Positions 7,845 to 17,497 are shown, numbered from the stretch's first letter. The stretch is DNA of 64,000 nt from BS150m-G50 sp964517435 (GCA_964517435.1 CAZFEC010000002.1:98206-162205); one strand, 5' to 3'. Program-made: numbers and translations. Notes: a model not told the origin generated them from the sequence alone.

Positions 7845-9623
7845 ATGAAACAGGTAATCGTCGGATTGGGAACCTGTGGTATCTCGGCCGGCGCCGGCAA
7901 GGTGATGGAGAGCCTGACCGAGCTGCAGGCCGCCACACCGGAGGCTTTCGAGCTATTCAGCACCGGCTGTATCGGTATGTGCTACCGGGAGCCGCTGGTG
8001 GAAGTACGCGACGGTGATCAGCGCACGATCTACGGCGAAGTCGACGCCGAACTGGCGCAGCGGATCGTAGCGGAACATGTGCTGGCCGACGGCCCCGTTG
8101 CAGAGAAAGTCGTGCTCAAGCTGGACGGCGACGGCGAACCCAGCGGCGCGGAAGAAGACTTCTACCGCCTGCAGACCCGGATCGTGCTGCGCAACTGCGG
8201 CACCATCAATCCGGAATCAATCGAGGAATACGAAACGGCGGGCGGCTACCAGGGCACCCGCAAGGCGCTCCTGGAGATGACACCGGAACAGATCGTCGAG
8301 GAGATGAAAGCTTCCGGATTAAGGGGACGCGGCGGTGCTGGTTTCCCCACCGGCCTCAAGTGGTCCTTCGCCGCCGGCTATGAAGCAGATCAGAAGTACG
8401 TAGTCTGCAACGCGGACGAAGGGGATCCCGGCGCCTTCATGGACCGTTCGGTGCTGGAGGGCGATCCCCACGCCGTGCTGGAGGGGATGATCATCTGCGG
8501 CAGGGCGATCGGCGCCACTTTCGGCTACATCTACTGCCGTGCCGAATACCCGCTGGCGATCCACCGTCTGAACATCGCCATCACCGCCGCCCGCGCCAGG
8601 GGCTACCTCGGCAAAGATATCCTCGGCTCCGGCTTCGACTTCGAGCTGAAGATCAAGCAGGGCGCCGGCGCTTTCGTCTGTGGTGAGGAGACGGCACTCT
8701 TCGCCTCTATCGAAGGCAAGCGGGGCATGCCGCGCATCCGACCGCCGTTCCCGGCGGAGCAGGGAGTCTGGCGCAAGCCGACCAACAACAACAATGTGGA
8801 AACCTACGCCAACGTGCCCTGGATCATCAGTGAGGGCGCCGCGGCTTATGCCGCCTACGGAACCGAAAAGAGCAAGGGAACCAAGGTATTCGCCCTGGCC
8901 GGCAAGGTGGCTCACGGCGGCCTGGCGGAGGTGCCGATGGGCACTACCATCCACGACCTGGTTTTCAAAATCGGCGGCGGCATCAAGGAAGACCGCGAGT
9001 TCAAGGCGGTACAGATGGGCGGCCCCTCCGGCGGCTGCATCCCGGCCGACCTGGATCAGACACCGGTGGACTTCGAATCGATTCCCGCTACTGGTGCTAT
9101 CATGGGCTCCGGCGGTCTGGTGGTGCTGGACGACACCAGTTGCATGGTCGAGATGGCCCGCTACTTCCTGGAGTTCACCCAGAATGAATCCTGCGGCAAG
9201 TGCACCTTCTGCCGCGTCGGTACCCTGCGTATGCTGGAAGTACTGACCCGGGTGACCCAGGGCGAAGGGGTGCCGGAGGATGTGGAGAAGATGGCGCGGC
9301 TGGGTGAGCAGATCAAGGAGGCCAGCCTCTGCGGTCTGGGCCAGTCGGCGCCCAACCCGGTGCTGACCACCATCAAGTACTACCGGAATGAGTGGGACGA
9401 GCACATTCACGACAAGCACTGTACCGCCGCCAGCTGTCCGCCGCTGGTGGAATTCCATATCGACGCGGAGAATTGCACCGGTTGCACCATCTGCGCAACC
9501 AACTGCCCGGTGGATGCCATCGCCGGCGAGCGCAAGGAATTGCACATCATCGACAACAGCATCTGTGTCAAGTGCAGCAAATGTATCACGAGCTGCACCT
9601 TCGACGCTGTCTACAAGCAATAA
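7845..9623 (+). CDS. NuoF/HydB-like NAD(H)-binding flavoprotein subunit
   Basis: 592 residues. A thioredoxin-like [2Fe-2S] domain (1-90, with TCGIS and CIGMCYREP) comes first. The NuoF core follows with the FMN/NADH-binding motif GLRGRGGAGFPTG and NADEGDPGAFMD, then the [4Fe-4S] motif ESCGKCTFCRVGT. A C-terminal bacterial ferredoxin domain carries two CxxCxxCxxxC clusters (CTGCTICATNCP and CVKCSKCITSC). This is the domain order of HydB/HndC proteins and longer than Complex I NuoF (about 440 residues). It is expected to oxidise or reduce NAD(H) at FMN and relay electrons through the FeS chain. It sits between NuoE-like and NuoG/GltD-like genes in one operon. Conserved motifs appear intact. Confidence 0.92.
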   Translation: MKQVIVGLGTCGISAGAGKVMESLTELQAATPEAFELFSTGCIGMCYREPLVEVRDGDQRTIYGEVDAELAQRIVAEHVLADGPVAEKVVLKLDGDGEPSGAEEDFYRLQTRIVLRNCGTINPESIEEYETAGGYQGTRKALLEMTPEQIVEEMKASGLRGRGGAGFPTGLKWSFAAGYEADQKYVVCNADEGDPGAFMDRSVLEGDPHAVLEGMIICGRAIGATFGYIYCRAEYPLAIHRLNIAITAARARGYLGKDILGSGFDFELKIKQGAGAFVCGEETALFASIEGKRGMPRIRPPFPAEQGVWRKPTNNNNVETYANVPWIISEGAAAYAAYGTEKSKGTKVFALAGKVAHGGLAEVPMGTTIHDLVFKIGGGIKEDREFKAVQMGGPSGGCIPADLDQTPVDFESIPATGAIMGSGGLVVLDDTSCMVEMARYFLEFTQNESCGKCTFCRVGTLRMLEVLTRVTQGEGVPEDVEKMARLGEQIKEASLCGLGQSAPNPVLTTIKYYRNEWDEHIHDKHCTAASCPPLVEFHIDAENCTGCTICATNCPVDAIAGERKELHIIDNSICVKCSKCITSCTFDAVYKQ

Positions 9624-9635
9624 GGAGTGATGTCC

Positions 9636-12600
9636 GTGGAAACGGTCAAAATAAAGATCAACGGCCAACCGGTTGAAGCCAAACCGCACCAGACCATCCT
9701 GGAGGTTGTCCAGGAGCAGGGGCTGGACAGCATTCCCACCCTATGTCATTCCCCGGAGCTGGACCCCTATGCTTCCTGTTTTCTCTGCGTGGTGGAGGTG
9801 AAGGGCCGTCCCAATCTGGTCCCCGCCTGCGCGACGCGCGTGGCGCCGGACATGGAAATCACCACCAGCAACGAACGGATCCGCGCTTCCCGCCAGACGG
9901 CGCTGGAGCTGCTGCTGTCGAACCATTACGCCGACTGCGTCTCCTCCTGTATGGACGGCTGCCCGGCTAGTGTCGACGCGCAGGGCTACATCGCCCTCTC
10001 CGCGATGGGGCTGCCCCGCGAAGCGGTGGACCTGATTCGTGAAGCCAATCCGCTGCCTGCTGTCTGCGGCCGCGTCTGCGTGCGCAAGTGCGAGATCGTC
10101 TGCCGGCGGGAGGATGTGGATCGCTCCGTCGGTATCAACGCCATCAAACGCTTCGTCACCGACGCGCCCGGTATCTACGACGAGGTTCCGCCGTGCGCGC
10201 CCGCCACCGGCAAGAGCATCGGCATTGTCGGCGCCGGTCCCGCCGGACTCACCACCGCCTGGTTCCTGGGGCTGGCCGGTCACAAGCCGATCCTCTACGA
10301 AGCCAACTCCCGCTCCGGCGGCATGCTGCGTTACGGCATTCCGGAATACCGGCTGCCGGATGAGGTGATGGATGCCGAGACGGATTACATCTGCCGCGCC
10401 GGTGCCGAGATCAAGTACAACACCAGGGTTGGCGTCGATGTGCAGCTGGACCAGCTGATGGAGCAGCATGACGCCGTCTTCCTGGGCGCCGGCGCCTGGA
10501 CCGGCAAACCGATGGGTCTCAAGGGCGAGTTCGAAACCGAAGGTATTGTCGATGGCGTCAGCTTTCTCTTCGAGATGGCGGAAGAGCGCCGGCGGCTGAG
10601 CGGCGTTATCGTCGTGGTCGGTGGCGGCAATACCGCCATGGATGTCGCGCGCACCGCCTGGCGACTGGGCGCGGACAAGGTCATCGTGCTCTACCGCCGC
10701 ACCCGGGCGGAGATGCCCGCCGATGAGCTGGAGATCGAGGACTGTATCGAAGAAGGTATCGAAATCATGGAGCTGGCCGCACCGGTCGGCATCATCGATG
10801 AGCAGGGCAAACTTAAGGGCCTGAGTTGCATCCGTATGAAGCTGGGGGAGCCGGACGATTCCGGCCGGCGGCGTCCGGTGCCGCTGGAGGGCTCCGAGTT
10901 CGAGCTGTCCTGCCAGCTGGCGGTGGCCGCGATCGGCCAGTCGCCGGTGCTGGAGGGACTGGAACGCGCCAAGGGGCAGGAACTGGGCATCTCCCGCTGG
11001 AACACCATCGACGTGGATCTGAATACGATGTGCACCAATATCGAGGGTGTCTTCGCCGGCGGCGACGCCGCGGACGATGGTCCCACCGTCGTCATCGACG
11101 CGATTCGTGACGGCCAGCGGGCGGCGCGCGCCATCAACGCCTACTTCAAAGGGGAAGAGCTGCCCGGACGGCCCTTCGCCGTCCGCAAGGAGTTCTGGAG
11201 CAAACCGGGACAGGCGGAACTGGGCGAGGTCCAGGAAAGCCCCCGTCACGAAGTAAATCAGATCGAAGTGGAGGAACGCCGCGACAGCTTCATGGAGGTG
11301 GCCTCCGGTTTCGACTGGGAAGACAACATCCACGAGACGGCGCGTTGTCTTGCCTGCGGCTGCGTCCGCTTCGCCGACTGCGACCTGCGGCTCTACGCCG
11401 AGGAATACGGTGTCGACATGGATCACTTCAAGGGATATGTCCGCAAGCACAAGGTGGACGACCGCCATCCCTACATCATTTACGATCCCAACAAATGCAT
11501 TCTCTGCGCCCGCTGCGTGCGCACCTGCGAACAGGTGCTGCCGTTGGCGGCGCTGGGACTGGTCGGTCGTGGCTTCCGCACCGAGATGCGGCCCGCCCTG
11601 AACGATCCGCTGGTGGAAACCAGCTGCGTCAGCTGCGGTAACTGTATCGACGCCTGTCCCACCGGCGCCCTGGAGACGAAACTGCCGTTTCCCGGCCGCG
11701 CCAGTCTGGCGACCAGCGATGCCGTCAGCACCTGCGGTTTCTGTTCGCTGGGGTGCGATATCAATGTCAAAAGCTTCAGTGACGGTCGATATTACCTCGA
11801 AGCGGCGGGTGAGCCGGGCAGCTATCTCTGCCGCTACGGCCGCTATGGCTATGAGCTGTTCATCAAGCAGAACCGCATCCTGGCGGCGCTGACGCGGGAG
11901 GAGCACGCCCGGAAGGTGGTGCCGCTGACCGACGCGCTCGCTCAGACCGTGGCCGGACTGCGGGAGATCGCGGAGCAACACGGCCCGGAGCAGGTAGCTG
12001 TTTTCGTTTCACCCGACCTCACCAACGAGGAGCTCTACCTGGCGGCCCGGATCGCCCGGGAAGGGATCGGCACCAACAACATCGCCTCCCTCTCCCTGCT
12101 GGGTACCGGCAAAGAGACGAACGTCCTGGACGCATCACTCGGCTTCACCGCTTCCACCAGCGACCTCAGCTGTCTGAATGACGCCGACCTGATCATCTGC
12201 AACAACACCAGCATGGAGGCGGATCACCTGATCCTGGCCGTCGATCTGATCAGCGCCGTCAAACGCGGCGCCAAAATGATCGTCACCAATTCCACGCTGG
12301 ATCTCAGCGACAAGCTGCTGAGCGAACTGGTGATGGATCCAATGCGGGGCCGGTCGGCGCTGCTCTGGAACGGTGTCATTCAGCTGCTGATCGAGGACGG
12401 CTATCTGCCGGCGGCAAAGATCGAGCAGATGACCGGCGGCGGGGAGTTCCTGCGGGGACGCGAATTCTCCCTCGAGCAGGTCATCGATCAGACCGGCGTC
12501 GATGAAGAACAGATCCGCCAGGCGGCGGCCAGCGTGCGGGAGGCCAGGAAGGTGGTCTTCGTCCACAGTTCCGACCGCCTGCAGGACCAGGCGCCCTACG

Positions 12601-13322
12601 ACATGCGCACCCTGGCCAATTTCGTGCTGCTGTTACGGGCGGTGGGTGTGGAGGCGGAGCTGCTGCTGCCGCGCAACAACTCCAACAGCGCCGGCCTTAC
12701 GATCAGTGGCGCCGATCCCCTCTTCCTGCCGGGGCGCCAAGCCGCCAACGGCCTGCCGGGTGCGGCTACCAGTGCCGAATTGCGCGATCTGCTGGCCGAA
12801 GGCACCATCCGGGGCGCGTTGATCATCGGTGAGGACCCACTCGGCTGGAACCGCACCAGCGGCTGGTTCCAGAACCTCCAGTTCCTGGCCGCCATGGATT
12901 GGACCGACACAGAGACCACCCACTATGCCGATGTAGTGCTTCCCGGTTCCACCTATCTGGAGACGGCGGGCACCCGCTGCAACTACCTGGGCGAGGTGGA
13001 GCGCTTCGAGCAGGTCATCACGCCGCCGGCGCAGGTTTCCGGCCGTGAGGTGCTGAGCCGCCTCGCTGAAGGCTTCGGCCTGACCGGCGCGGCGGAGGCA
13101 GTCGACAGCCTGATTGAGCTGCTGCAGCCGGAGCTGGGTCGGGCGGCGACATACTACCTCAACAGCGGACAGACACGCGAACGGCTGGTAGACCAGGAGA
13201 GCCTGGTGCCGGTGGGAGCTTCCGTTAAGACGCTGCCGCTGCAGCCGCCGTTGACCCATACGGAACGGTACAAGCGGGAAACCCGCGAAATCGGGACCGC
13301 CCACTACCGGGTCCAGCAGTAG
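9636..13322 (+). CDS. NuoG-type FeS subunit fused to a GltD-like FAD/NADPH module
   Basis: About 1228 residues. The GTG at 9636 has ideal spacing from TAAGGAG; GTG 9627 and ATG 9630 are alternatives. Order of domains: [2Fe-2S] ferredoxin (1-80); a Cys-rich domain like that of dihydropyrimidine dehydrogenase and GltD (CMDGCP, CGRVCVRKCE); a two-dinucleotide oxidoreductase with FAD motif GAGPAGL, NADPH motif GGGNTAMD and closing GDAADDGPTVV; two [4Fe-4S] motifs (CILCARCVRTC, CVSCGNCIDAC); then a molybdopterin-oxidoreductase-like region with TCGFCSLGC, as in NuoG/FdhA. No H-cluster motif of [FeFe] hydrogenase is present. With the two preceding genes it resembles HydABC-like electron-bifurcating transhydrogenases such as the Sporomusa-type Nfn (Stn). 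I infer NADH, ferredoxin and NADP as partners. A role with a separate formate dehydrogenase is the main alternative. Confidence 0.85.
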   Translation: METVKIKINGQPVEAKPHQTILEVVQEQGLDSIPTLCHSPELDPYASCFLCVVEVKGRPNLVPACATRVAPDMEITTSNERIRASRQTALELLLSNHYADCVSSCMDGCPASVDAQGYIALSAMGLPREAVDLIREANPLPAVCGRVCVRKCEIVCRREDVDRSVGINAIKRFVTDAPGIYDEVPPCAPATGKSIGIVGAGPAGLTTAWFLGLAGHKPILYEANSRSGGMLRYGIPEYRLPDEVMDAETDYICRAGAEIKYNTRVGVDVQLDQLMEQHDAVFLGAGAWTGKPMGLKGEFETEGIVDGVSFLFEMAEERRRLSGVIVVVGGGNTAMDVARTAWRLGADKVIVLYRRTRAEMPADELEIEDCIEEGIEIMELAAPVGIIDEQGKLKGLSCIRMKLGEPDDSGRRRPVPLEGSEFELSCQLAVAAIGQSPVLEGLERAKGQELGISRWNTIDVDLNTMCTNIEGVFAGGDAADDGPTVVIDAIRDGQRAARAINAYFKGEELPGRPFAVRKEFWSKPGQAELGEVQESPRHEVNQIEVEERRDSFMEVASGFDWEDNIHETARCLACGCVRFADCDLRLYAEEYGVDMDHFKGYVRKHKVDDRHPYIIYDPNKCILCARCVRTCEQVLPLAALGLVGRGFRTEMRPALNDPLVETSCVSCGNCIDACPTGALETKLPFPGRASLATSDAVSTCGFCSLGCDINVKSFSDGRYYLEAAGEPGSYLCRYGRYGYELFIKQNRILAALTREEHARKVVPLTDALAQTVAGLREIAEQHGPEQVAVFVSPDLTNEELYLAARIAREGIGTNNIASLSLLGTGKETNVLDASLGFTASTSDLSCLNDADLIICNNTSMEADHLILAVDLISAVKRGAKMIVTNSTLDLSDKLLSELVMDPMRGRSALLWNGVIQLLIEDGYLPAAKIEQMTGGGEFLRGREFSLEQVIDQTGVDEEQIRQAAASVREARKVVFVHSSDRLQDQAPYDMRTLANFVLLLRAVGVEAELLLPRNNSNSAGLTISGADPLFLPGRQAANGLPGAATSAELRDLLAEGTIRGALIIGEDPLGWNRTSGWFQNLQFLAAMDWTDTETTHYADVVLPGSTYLETAGTRCNYLGEVERFEQVITPPAQVSGREVLSRLAEGFGLTGAAEAVDSLIELLQPELGRAATYYLNSGQTRERLVDQESLVPVGASVKTLPLQPPLTHTERYKRETREIGTAHYRVQQ

Positions 13323-13386
13323 CGACAGGCGGCGCGACTGTAGTGATTTCGCACTAATACAAGAAAGCAGAACTGAAGCATTCCCG

Positions 13387-13584
13387 CGCCCCGGGTTAAT
13401 ACCCGGGGCGATTCGTAGCCGAAGGCTAAGCTTCAGGATACTCCTTTACCCAATTAGGTTGCATCGAATTATAGATGTTCTGATTTTCTGAAGCATGATG
13501 CAAAAAGATATGAATACCTTGTTTCAGCTCATTGCAGATCCCCGCTGGGGATCATGGATTAAAGCCCCGGGTTTCAACCCGGGG
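13387..13584. repeat. Cluster of three short G+C-rich hairpins (REP-like)
   Basis: Three palindromes lie in the 313-base gap between the oxidoreductase and the kinase. The first is CGCCCCGGGT-TAAT-ACCCGGGGCG (13387-13410), the second GATCCCC-GCT-GGGGATC (13537-13553), the third CCCCGGGTT-TC-AACCCGGGG (13565-13584). The first and third share the core CCCCGGGTT, which suggests copies of a dispersed repetitive palindrome. The first could also end transcription of the upstream operon, though no T-run follows. No gene is seen in the gap. Confidence 0.65.
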
Positions 13585-13635
13585 ATTGCGTTATCCGCAG
13601 CTGTGGTTACCACATAGCAACCCGGGAGTCGACTC

Positions 13636-15618
13636 ATGCACGAGGTTAGCAGCCTATACTCATTTCTCGACAACAATTACGACTATCTACTGGTCGTGGA
13701 TGAGAGCGAGAAGATCATACACGCCAGCCCGATGCTCCAGCGGGATTGCCTGCAGGAAGGCCATTCCCTCGAGCAGGAACAACTGCAGAACCTGCTGACC
13801 AAGCCTTCGCTGGACACCTTCCGCACTGCGATGATCCAGTCCCGCACCGGCGGGCGCGCCATCGCCGCCCTGGCGACCAAAAACAGTGCTAACCAGCCAC
13901 TTACCCCGCTGAAAGCGGGCTACACAAAAACCGAACAGGGTATCGTCTTTCTTTTCTTCGGTAACAAGATCAAGGAATACAGCGATCAGAGCCCCCAGGA
14001 GCTGGAAGAACGCGCCAAGGAGTTGACCTGCATTTACCGGGTGCTGGAGTGGATCGAAGTCTCCGGTTCGATCAAGGAGTTCTTCATCAAGCTGCCAGGC
14101 ATACTCAGCGGCGGTATGGCCTATCCCGAGGAGGCGGTGGTCTTTTCCACTTACCAGAACCAGGAATACGGGCAGAAGCTGGCCAGCGACAAGTACATCT
14201 CCACCCGTTTGATCATCGGTTACAAGAAAAAGGGCGAAATCCGGATCGGGTATCTGGACGACCGGCACGAGTTCCTGCCGGAAGAGGTCAAGATGCTCAA
14301 CGAAATCGGCTGGACCCTCAGCCTGGCCCTGGAGCGCAAGGAGTTGCGCGCCGATCTTTCCCAGCGCAAGGAGCTGGAGGAGGAGAACAAGCGTCGCCTG
14401 CAGCAGCTGCGGGAGGAAATCGAAGCCAGCAACCGGGAGCTGGAGGAACAGCGCGGCAAGCTGAAAGTGGCCAATTCCTATCTGGACCGGGTGCAGGGGG
14501 ACTGGGACGCGACCAAGCAGCGCCTCGAGACTATGTTCCGGGCTATCCCCGACGATGTGCTGCTGCTCGACCGGGAATACAAGGTGGTGATGACCAACCG
14601 GGAGGGGGTCGAGGAAGGCTCGCTCTGTTACCGGAGTCTCTTCGATCGCGAGGAGCCGTGCGAGAGCTGCCGTATGGCCCGGATCATGCGCGACAAGGCT
14701 CCCGTCACCCACACCCTGCGGGACGGCGACCGGCACCTGCAGGTGAATGTGCTGCCGATCTACAACCAGGAGCAGGAGGTCGAGGGCATCCTGGAATTCC
14801 AGCGGGACATCACCCGTGAGAAGAACTACGAACAGCAGCTCCAGCAGGCGGATAAGCTGGCCTCGCTGGGCGAACTGGTCAGCGGCATCGGTCATGAGAT
14901 CAACAATCCCAACCAGTTCATCCGCGGCAACGTCAAGATCCTCAAGCAGGCGCTGGAGGACATGCTGCCGATCGTAGATGAGTACCGGGAATCCCATCCC
15001 GAGCTCAAGATCGCCCGCCTCGACTACACTTTCTTCCGCGACCACATCATGACCCTGGTGGATGACATGGCGCACGGTTCCGAGCGGATCAAGGGCATCG
15101 TCGACGGGCTGCGCACCTTTGTCCGCAAGGACGAAGGCCTGCTGGTGGACAACATCGATATCAATTCGCTGATCCAGGCCGGCACCCGGCTGGTGCACAA
15201 CCAGGTGCACAAGAAGGCGGAGATCGAACTGGAGCTGGCGCCCGACCTGCCCACCTTCACCGGCAATGCCCAGAAGATCGAGCAGGTTCTGATCAACCTG
15301 GTGGTGAACGCCGGCGACGCCATGCGGGAAGAGGTCAAAGGCAAGATCACCGTGCGCACCAGCCTGGAAGAGGATCAGCTCCTGATCGAGGTGGTCGATA
15401 ACGGAATGGGGATGACCAGCAAAACCCTGAAACAGATCTTCGATCCCTTCTTCACGACCAAACGGGCGCGCGGCGGCACCGGTCTGGGCCTGGCTATTTC
15501 CTACCGGATTATCGAAGAACATGGCGGCAATATCGCGGTCAGCAGCCAGCCTGGCGAAGGTACCACCTTCCAGATCACGATCCCGGTCGACGATGCCATC
15601 CGCGGCGTGGAGGCATGA
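13636..15618 (+). CDS. Cytoplasmic PAS-domain sensor histidine kinase
   Basis: 660 residues, no transmembrane segment. The N-terminal half has a PAS-like start (FLDNNYDYLLVVDES), a GAF-like segment, and a coiled coil (about 225-290) before a second PAS domain (FRAIPDDVLLLDREYK) that carries the cysteine pair PCESC. The kinase core has the H-box LASLGELVSGIGHEINNP with phospho-accepting His near residue 420, the N-box QVLINLVVNAGDAM, the G1 box DNGMGM, the F-box DPFFTTK and the G2 box GGTGLGLAIS, all intact. It overlaps the following regulator gene by one to four bases, so the two are translationally coupled and form a two-component pair. The cysteine-containing PAS and the position after a redox operon suggest, but do not prove, redox sensing. 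Confidence 0.9.
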   Translation: MHEVSSLYSFLDNNYDYLLVVDESEKIIHASPMLQRDCLQEGHSLEQEQLQNLLTKPSLDTFRTAMIQSRTGGRAIAALATKNSANQPLTPLKAGYTKTEQGIVFLFFGNKIKEYSDQSPQELEERAKELTCIYRVLEWIEVSGSIKEFFIKLPGILSGGMAYPEEAVVFSTYQNQEYGQKLASDKYISTRLIIGYKKKGEIRIGYLDDRHEFLPEEVKMLNEIGWTLSLALERKELRADLSQRKELEEENKRRLQQLREEIEASNRELEEQRGKLKVANSYLDRVQGDWDATKQRLETMFRAIPDDVLLLDREYKVVMTNREGVEEGSLCYRSLFDREEPCESCRMARIMRDKAPVTHTLRDGDRHLQVNVLPIYNQEQEVEGILEFQRDITREKNYEQQLQQADKLASLGELVSGIGHEINNPNQFIRGNVKILKQALEDMLPIVDEYRESHPELKIARLDYTFFRDHIMTLVDDMAHGSERIKGIVDGLRTFVRKDEGLLVDNIDINSLIQAGTRLVHNQVHKKAEIELELAPDLPTFTGNAQKIEQVLINLVVNAGDAMREEVKGKITVRTSLEEDQLLIEVVDNGMGMTSKTLKQIFDPFFTTKRARGGTGLGLAISYRIIEEHGGNIAVSSQPGEGTTFQITIPVDDAIRGVEA

Positions 15619-16979
15619 TGCACAAAGTACTCGTAATCGACGACGACCAGGCGGTCACCAATTACTTCATGGTTTTCCTGATGCAGACCGGCCGCTTCGA
15701 GACCGAGGTGGTGAACGATTCCCGGCTGGTCGGCGATCTGCTCAAGGAGAAGAGCTTCGACGTCATTCTGCTCGATATGGACATGCCCTACATCAGCGGG
15801 CTCGACATCCTGCGCAACATGCAGGAGCAGGGCGTGCATACGCCGGTGATCGTCATCACCGGTGTCAGCGATCTCGAGATGGCGGTCAAGTCGATGAAAC
15901 GGGGAGCTTTCGATTACCTGACCAAGCCGATCGAGGACGATAAGCTGCTGGAGGTGATCGACAAGGCGATCGAACACCACTCGATTCACGAAGACATCAA
16001 ACAGCTGCCGGAGGAACTGAAGAAGGAGGATCTGACTCACGCACAGGCGTTCCAGAAACTTCCGATACAGAACCAGGAAATGATCCGGCAGTTCCACCAG
16101 GCGGAGAAGCTGGCCGGCAGCGACCTGAGCATCTTCATCTGGGGTGAGCAAGGCACCGGCAAGGAACCGTTGGCGCGTGCCATTCACGAAACCAGTGCAC
16201 GGAGCGACGGACCGTTCGTGGCCATCGAAGCTGACAGCCAGGATCCGGATGACTTCCCCGCCTTCTTCTTCGGCCGGGACAGCGAGACAGGTGATGAACG
16301 CAGAAGCGCCGCAGGCGTGCTGGAGCAGGCGGATAAGGGAACGCTGTTCCTCAACAATATCGACTGTCTCTCCATGCCGGTGCAGGTACGCCTGAAGCGT
16401 GTGATTCAGGCCGGCGAGTTCAACCGGGAAAGCTCGGCCAAGATCCGTAGCGTGGATGTGCGGTTGATCGTCTCCTCCACGCTGGACCTGACACAAAGCG
16501 AATACAAACAGAAGTTTTCACGCGACCTGCTGTATCACCTGATGGTCAACACTCTGCGGATTCCCCCGTTGCGCGACCGGCCGGATGACATTCCCCTGCT
16601 GGCGGGGCATTTCCTGGCGCAGGCCGCTCGGAAAGCGGGTAAGCAGATCAAGGGATTTGATGATGAGTTCCTCGAGATGCTGCTCCAGTATCCCTTTCCC
16701 AACAACACCCGGGAGCTGAGTACTATCATTTCCCGTGCGGTGGCACACTGTGAGAAAGAGATACTGACCGTGGAGTGCCTGCCGCCTCAGGTGGTGGAGG
16801 CGGTCAGCGACGGTGCAGCCGTGTTCATCGCCGAGTTCCGTCCCCGTCCGCTGCGAGAGATAGTACGGGAGTTCGTCCAACAGACGCTGGAGTACTTCGA
16901 CGGCGATCGTAAGGCGGCGATGGAAGCACTGGGGATTAGCGAAGAGGAATTGGATGATGCGATGGGGAATAACAAATGA
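15618..16979 (+). CDS. NtrC-family response regulator with degenerate sigma-54 activation domain
   Basis: 453 residues; the second of two adjacent ATGs is chosen because GGAGG is four bases upstream. The receiver domain is complete (IDDD, phospho-acceptor Asp near 53 in LLDMDMP, VITG, LTKP). The AAA+ domain keeps a Walker A (GEQGTGKE) and the arginine-finger segment LRDRPDDIPLL. The GAFTGA loop needed to contact sigma-54 is missing: the matching region reads FFFGRDSETGDERRSAAG. The Walker B segment is GTLFLNNID rather than GTLFLDE. The C-terminal helix-turn-helix is only weakly Fis-like. It is therefore unlikely to activate sigma-54 promoters in the classical way, although phosphorylation by the coupled kinase should still occur. 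It overlaps the next gene by four bases. Confidence 0.85.
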   Translation: MHKVLVIDDDQAVTNYFMVFLMQTGRFETEVVNDSRLVGDLLKEKSFDVILLDMDMPYISGLDILRNMQEQGVHTPVIVITGVSDLEMAVKSMKRGAFDYLTKPIEDDKLLEVIDKAIEHHSIHEDIKQLPEELKKEDLTHAQAFQKLPIQNQEMIRQFHQAEKLAGSDLSIFIWGEQGTGKEPLARAIHETSARSDGPFVAIEADSQDPDDFPAFFFGRDSETGDERRSAAGVLEQADKGTLFLNNIDCLSMPVQVRLKRVIQAGEFNRESSAKIRSVDVRLIVSSTLDLTQSEYKQKFSRDLLYHLMVNTLRIPPLRDRPDDIPLLAGHFLAQAARKAGKQIKGFDDEFLEMLLQYPFPNNTRELSTIISRAVAHCEKEILTVECLPPQVVEAVSDGAAVFIAEFRPRPLREIVREFVQQTLEYFDGDRKAAMEALGISEEELDDAMGNNK

Positions 16980-17497
16980 CACGCACTAAAGCGGCTCTGC
17001 TGGCCGTTCTCCTCCTGACCTCTTCGCTCACGACAGCGTCTGGCGAGCAGTCCTGGGACTTCGAGCGGCCGCAAAACCGGGCGGGTCGCCATGCTTTCCA
17101 ATGCGGCATCAGTGTTGCGAGCGGGATCCATCTGGGATACAAGTATAATGTCACCAACTGGCTGGCGCCCAGAGTCAGCCTGGGGTGGATCAGTTTGGGC
17201 AGGGGTAGCAGATTCGGATACGCCAGCGGAGGAGTGGATTGCTTTCTCATCAACGATGCCGACGGTACACTACTGCTATCCCTGTTGGCGAGTTCTATCA
17301 GCAGCAGCGCAGAAGATGATACACCTGTAACTCTGGTGTCCTTGATGTTGGGAAAAGAAGCGTTCCTTACCGATTGGTTGAGCGCACGTTTCGGACTGGG
17401 CTTTGGCGACTACAGTAATCCTGATAGAGACGCTTCCGATGGACTGATACTGGTATTGGACACTGGTCTGAATTTGTATCTTGACGGAGGCAATTAA
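16976..17497 (+). CDS. Small exported protein, probable outer-membrane beta-barrel
   Basis: 173 residues, start overlapping the upstream stop in an ATGA. A clear signal peptide (about 1-22, ending TTASG) is followed by alternating polar and hydrophobic stretches with repeated glycine/aromatic turns (VSLGWISLGRGSRFGYASGG, LSARFGLGFGDY), as in small outer-membrane barrels. No family is recognised. It is translationally coupled to the kinase-regulator pair, so it may be an envelope partner of that system; this is inference from position. Confidence 0.7.
   Translation: MTRTKAALLAVLLLTSSLTTASGEQSWDFERPQNRAGRHAFQCGISVASGIHLGYKYNVTNWLAPRVSLGWISLGRGSRFGYASGGVDCFLINDADGTLLLSLLASSISSSAEDDTPVTLVSLMLGKEAFLTDWLSARFGLGFGDYSNPDRDASDGLILVLDTGLNLYLDGGN

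Noticed and set aside
9741..11981. 746-residue frame on the minus strand
   Set aside because: Antisense to the NuoG/GltD fusion gene; no domain recognised.
7292..13322. [FeFe] hydrogenase (HydABC)
   Set aside because: NuoE/F-like partners fit, but none of the H-cluster cysteine motifs is found in the large subunit, which instead has GltD- and NuoG-like regions.
13687..15522. 611-residue frame on the minus strand
   Set aside because: Antisense shadow of the histidine kinase, whose motifs are intact.
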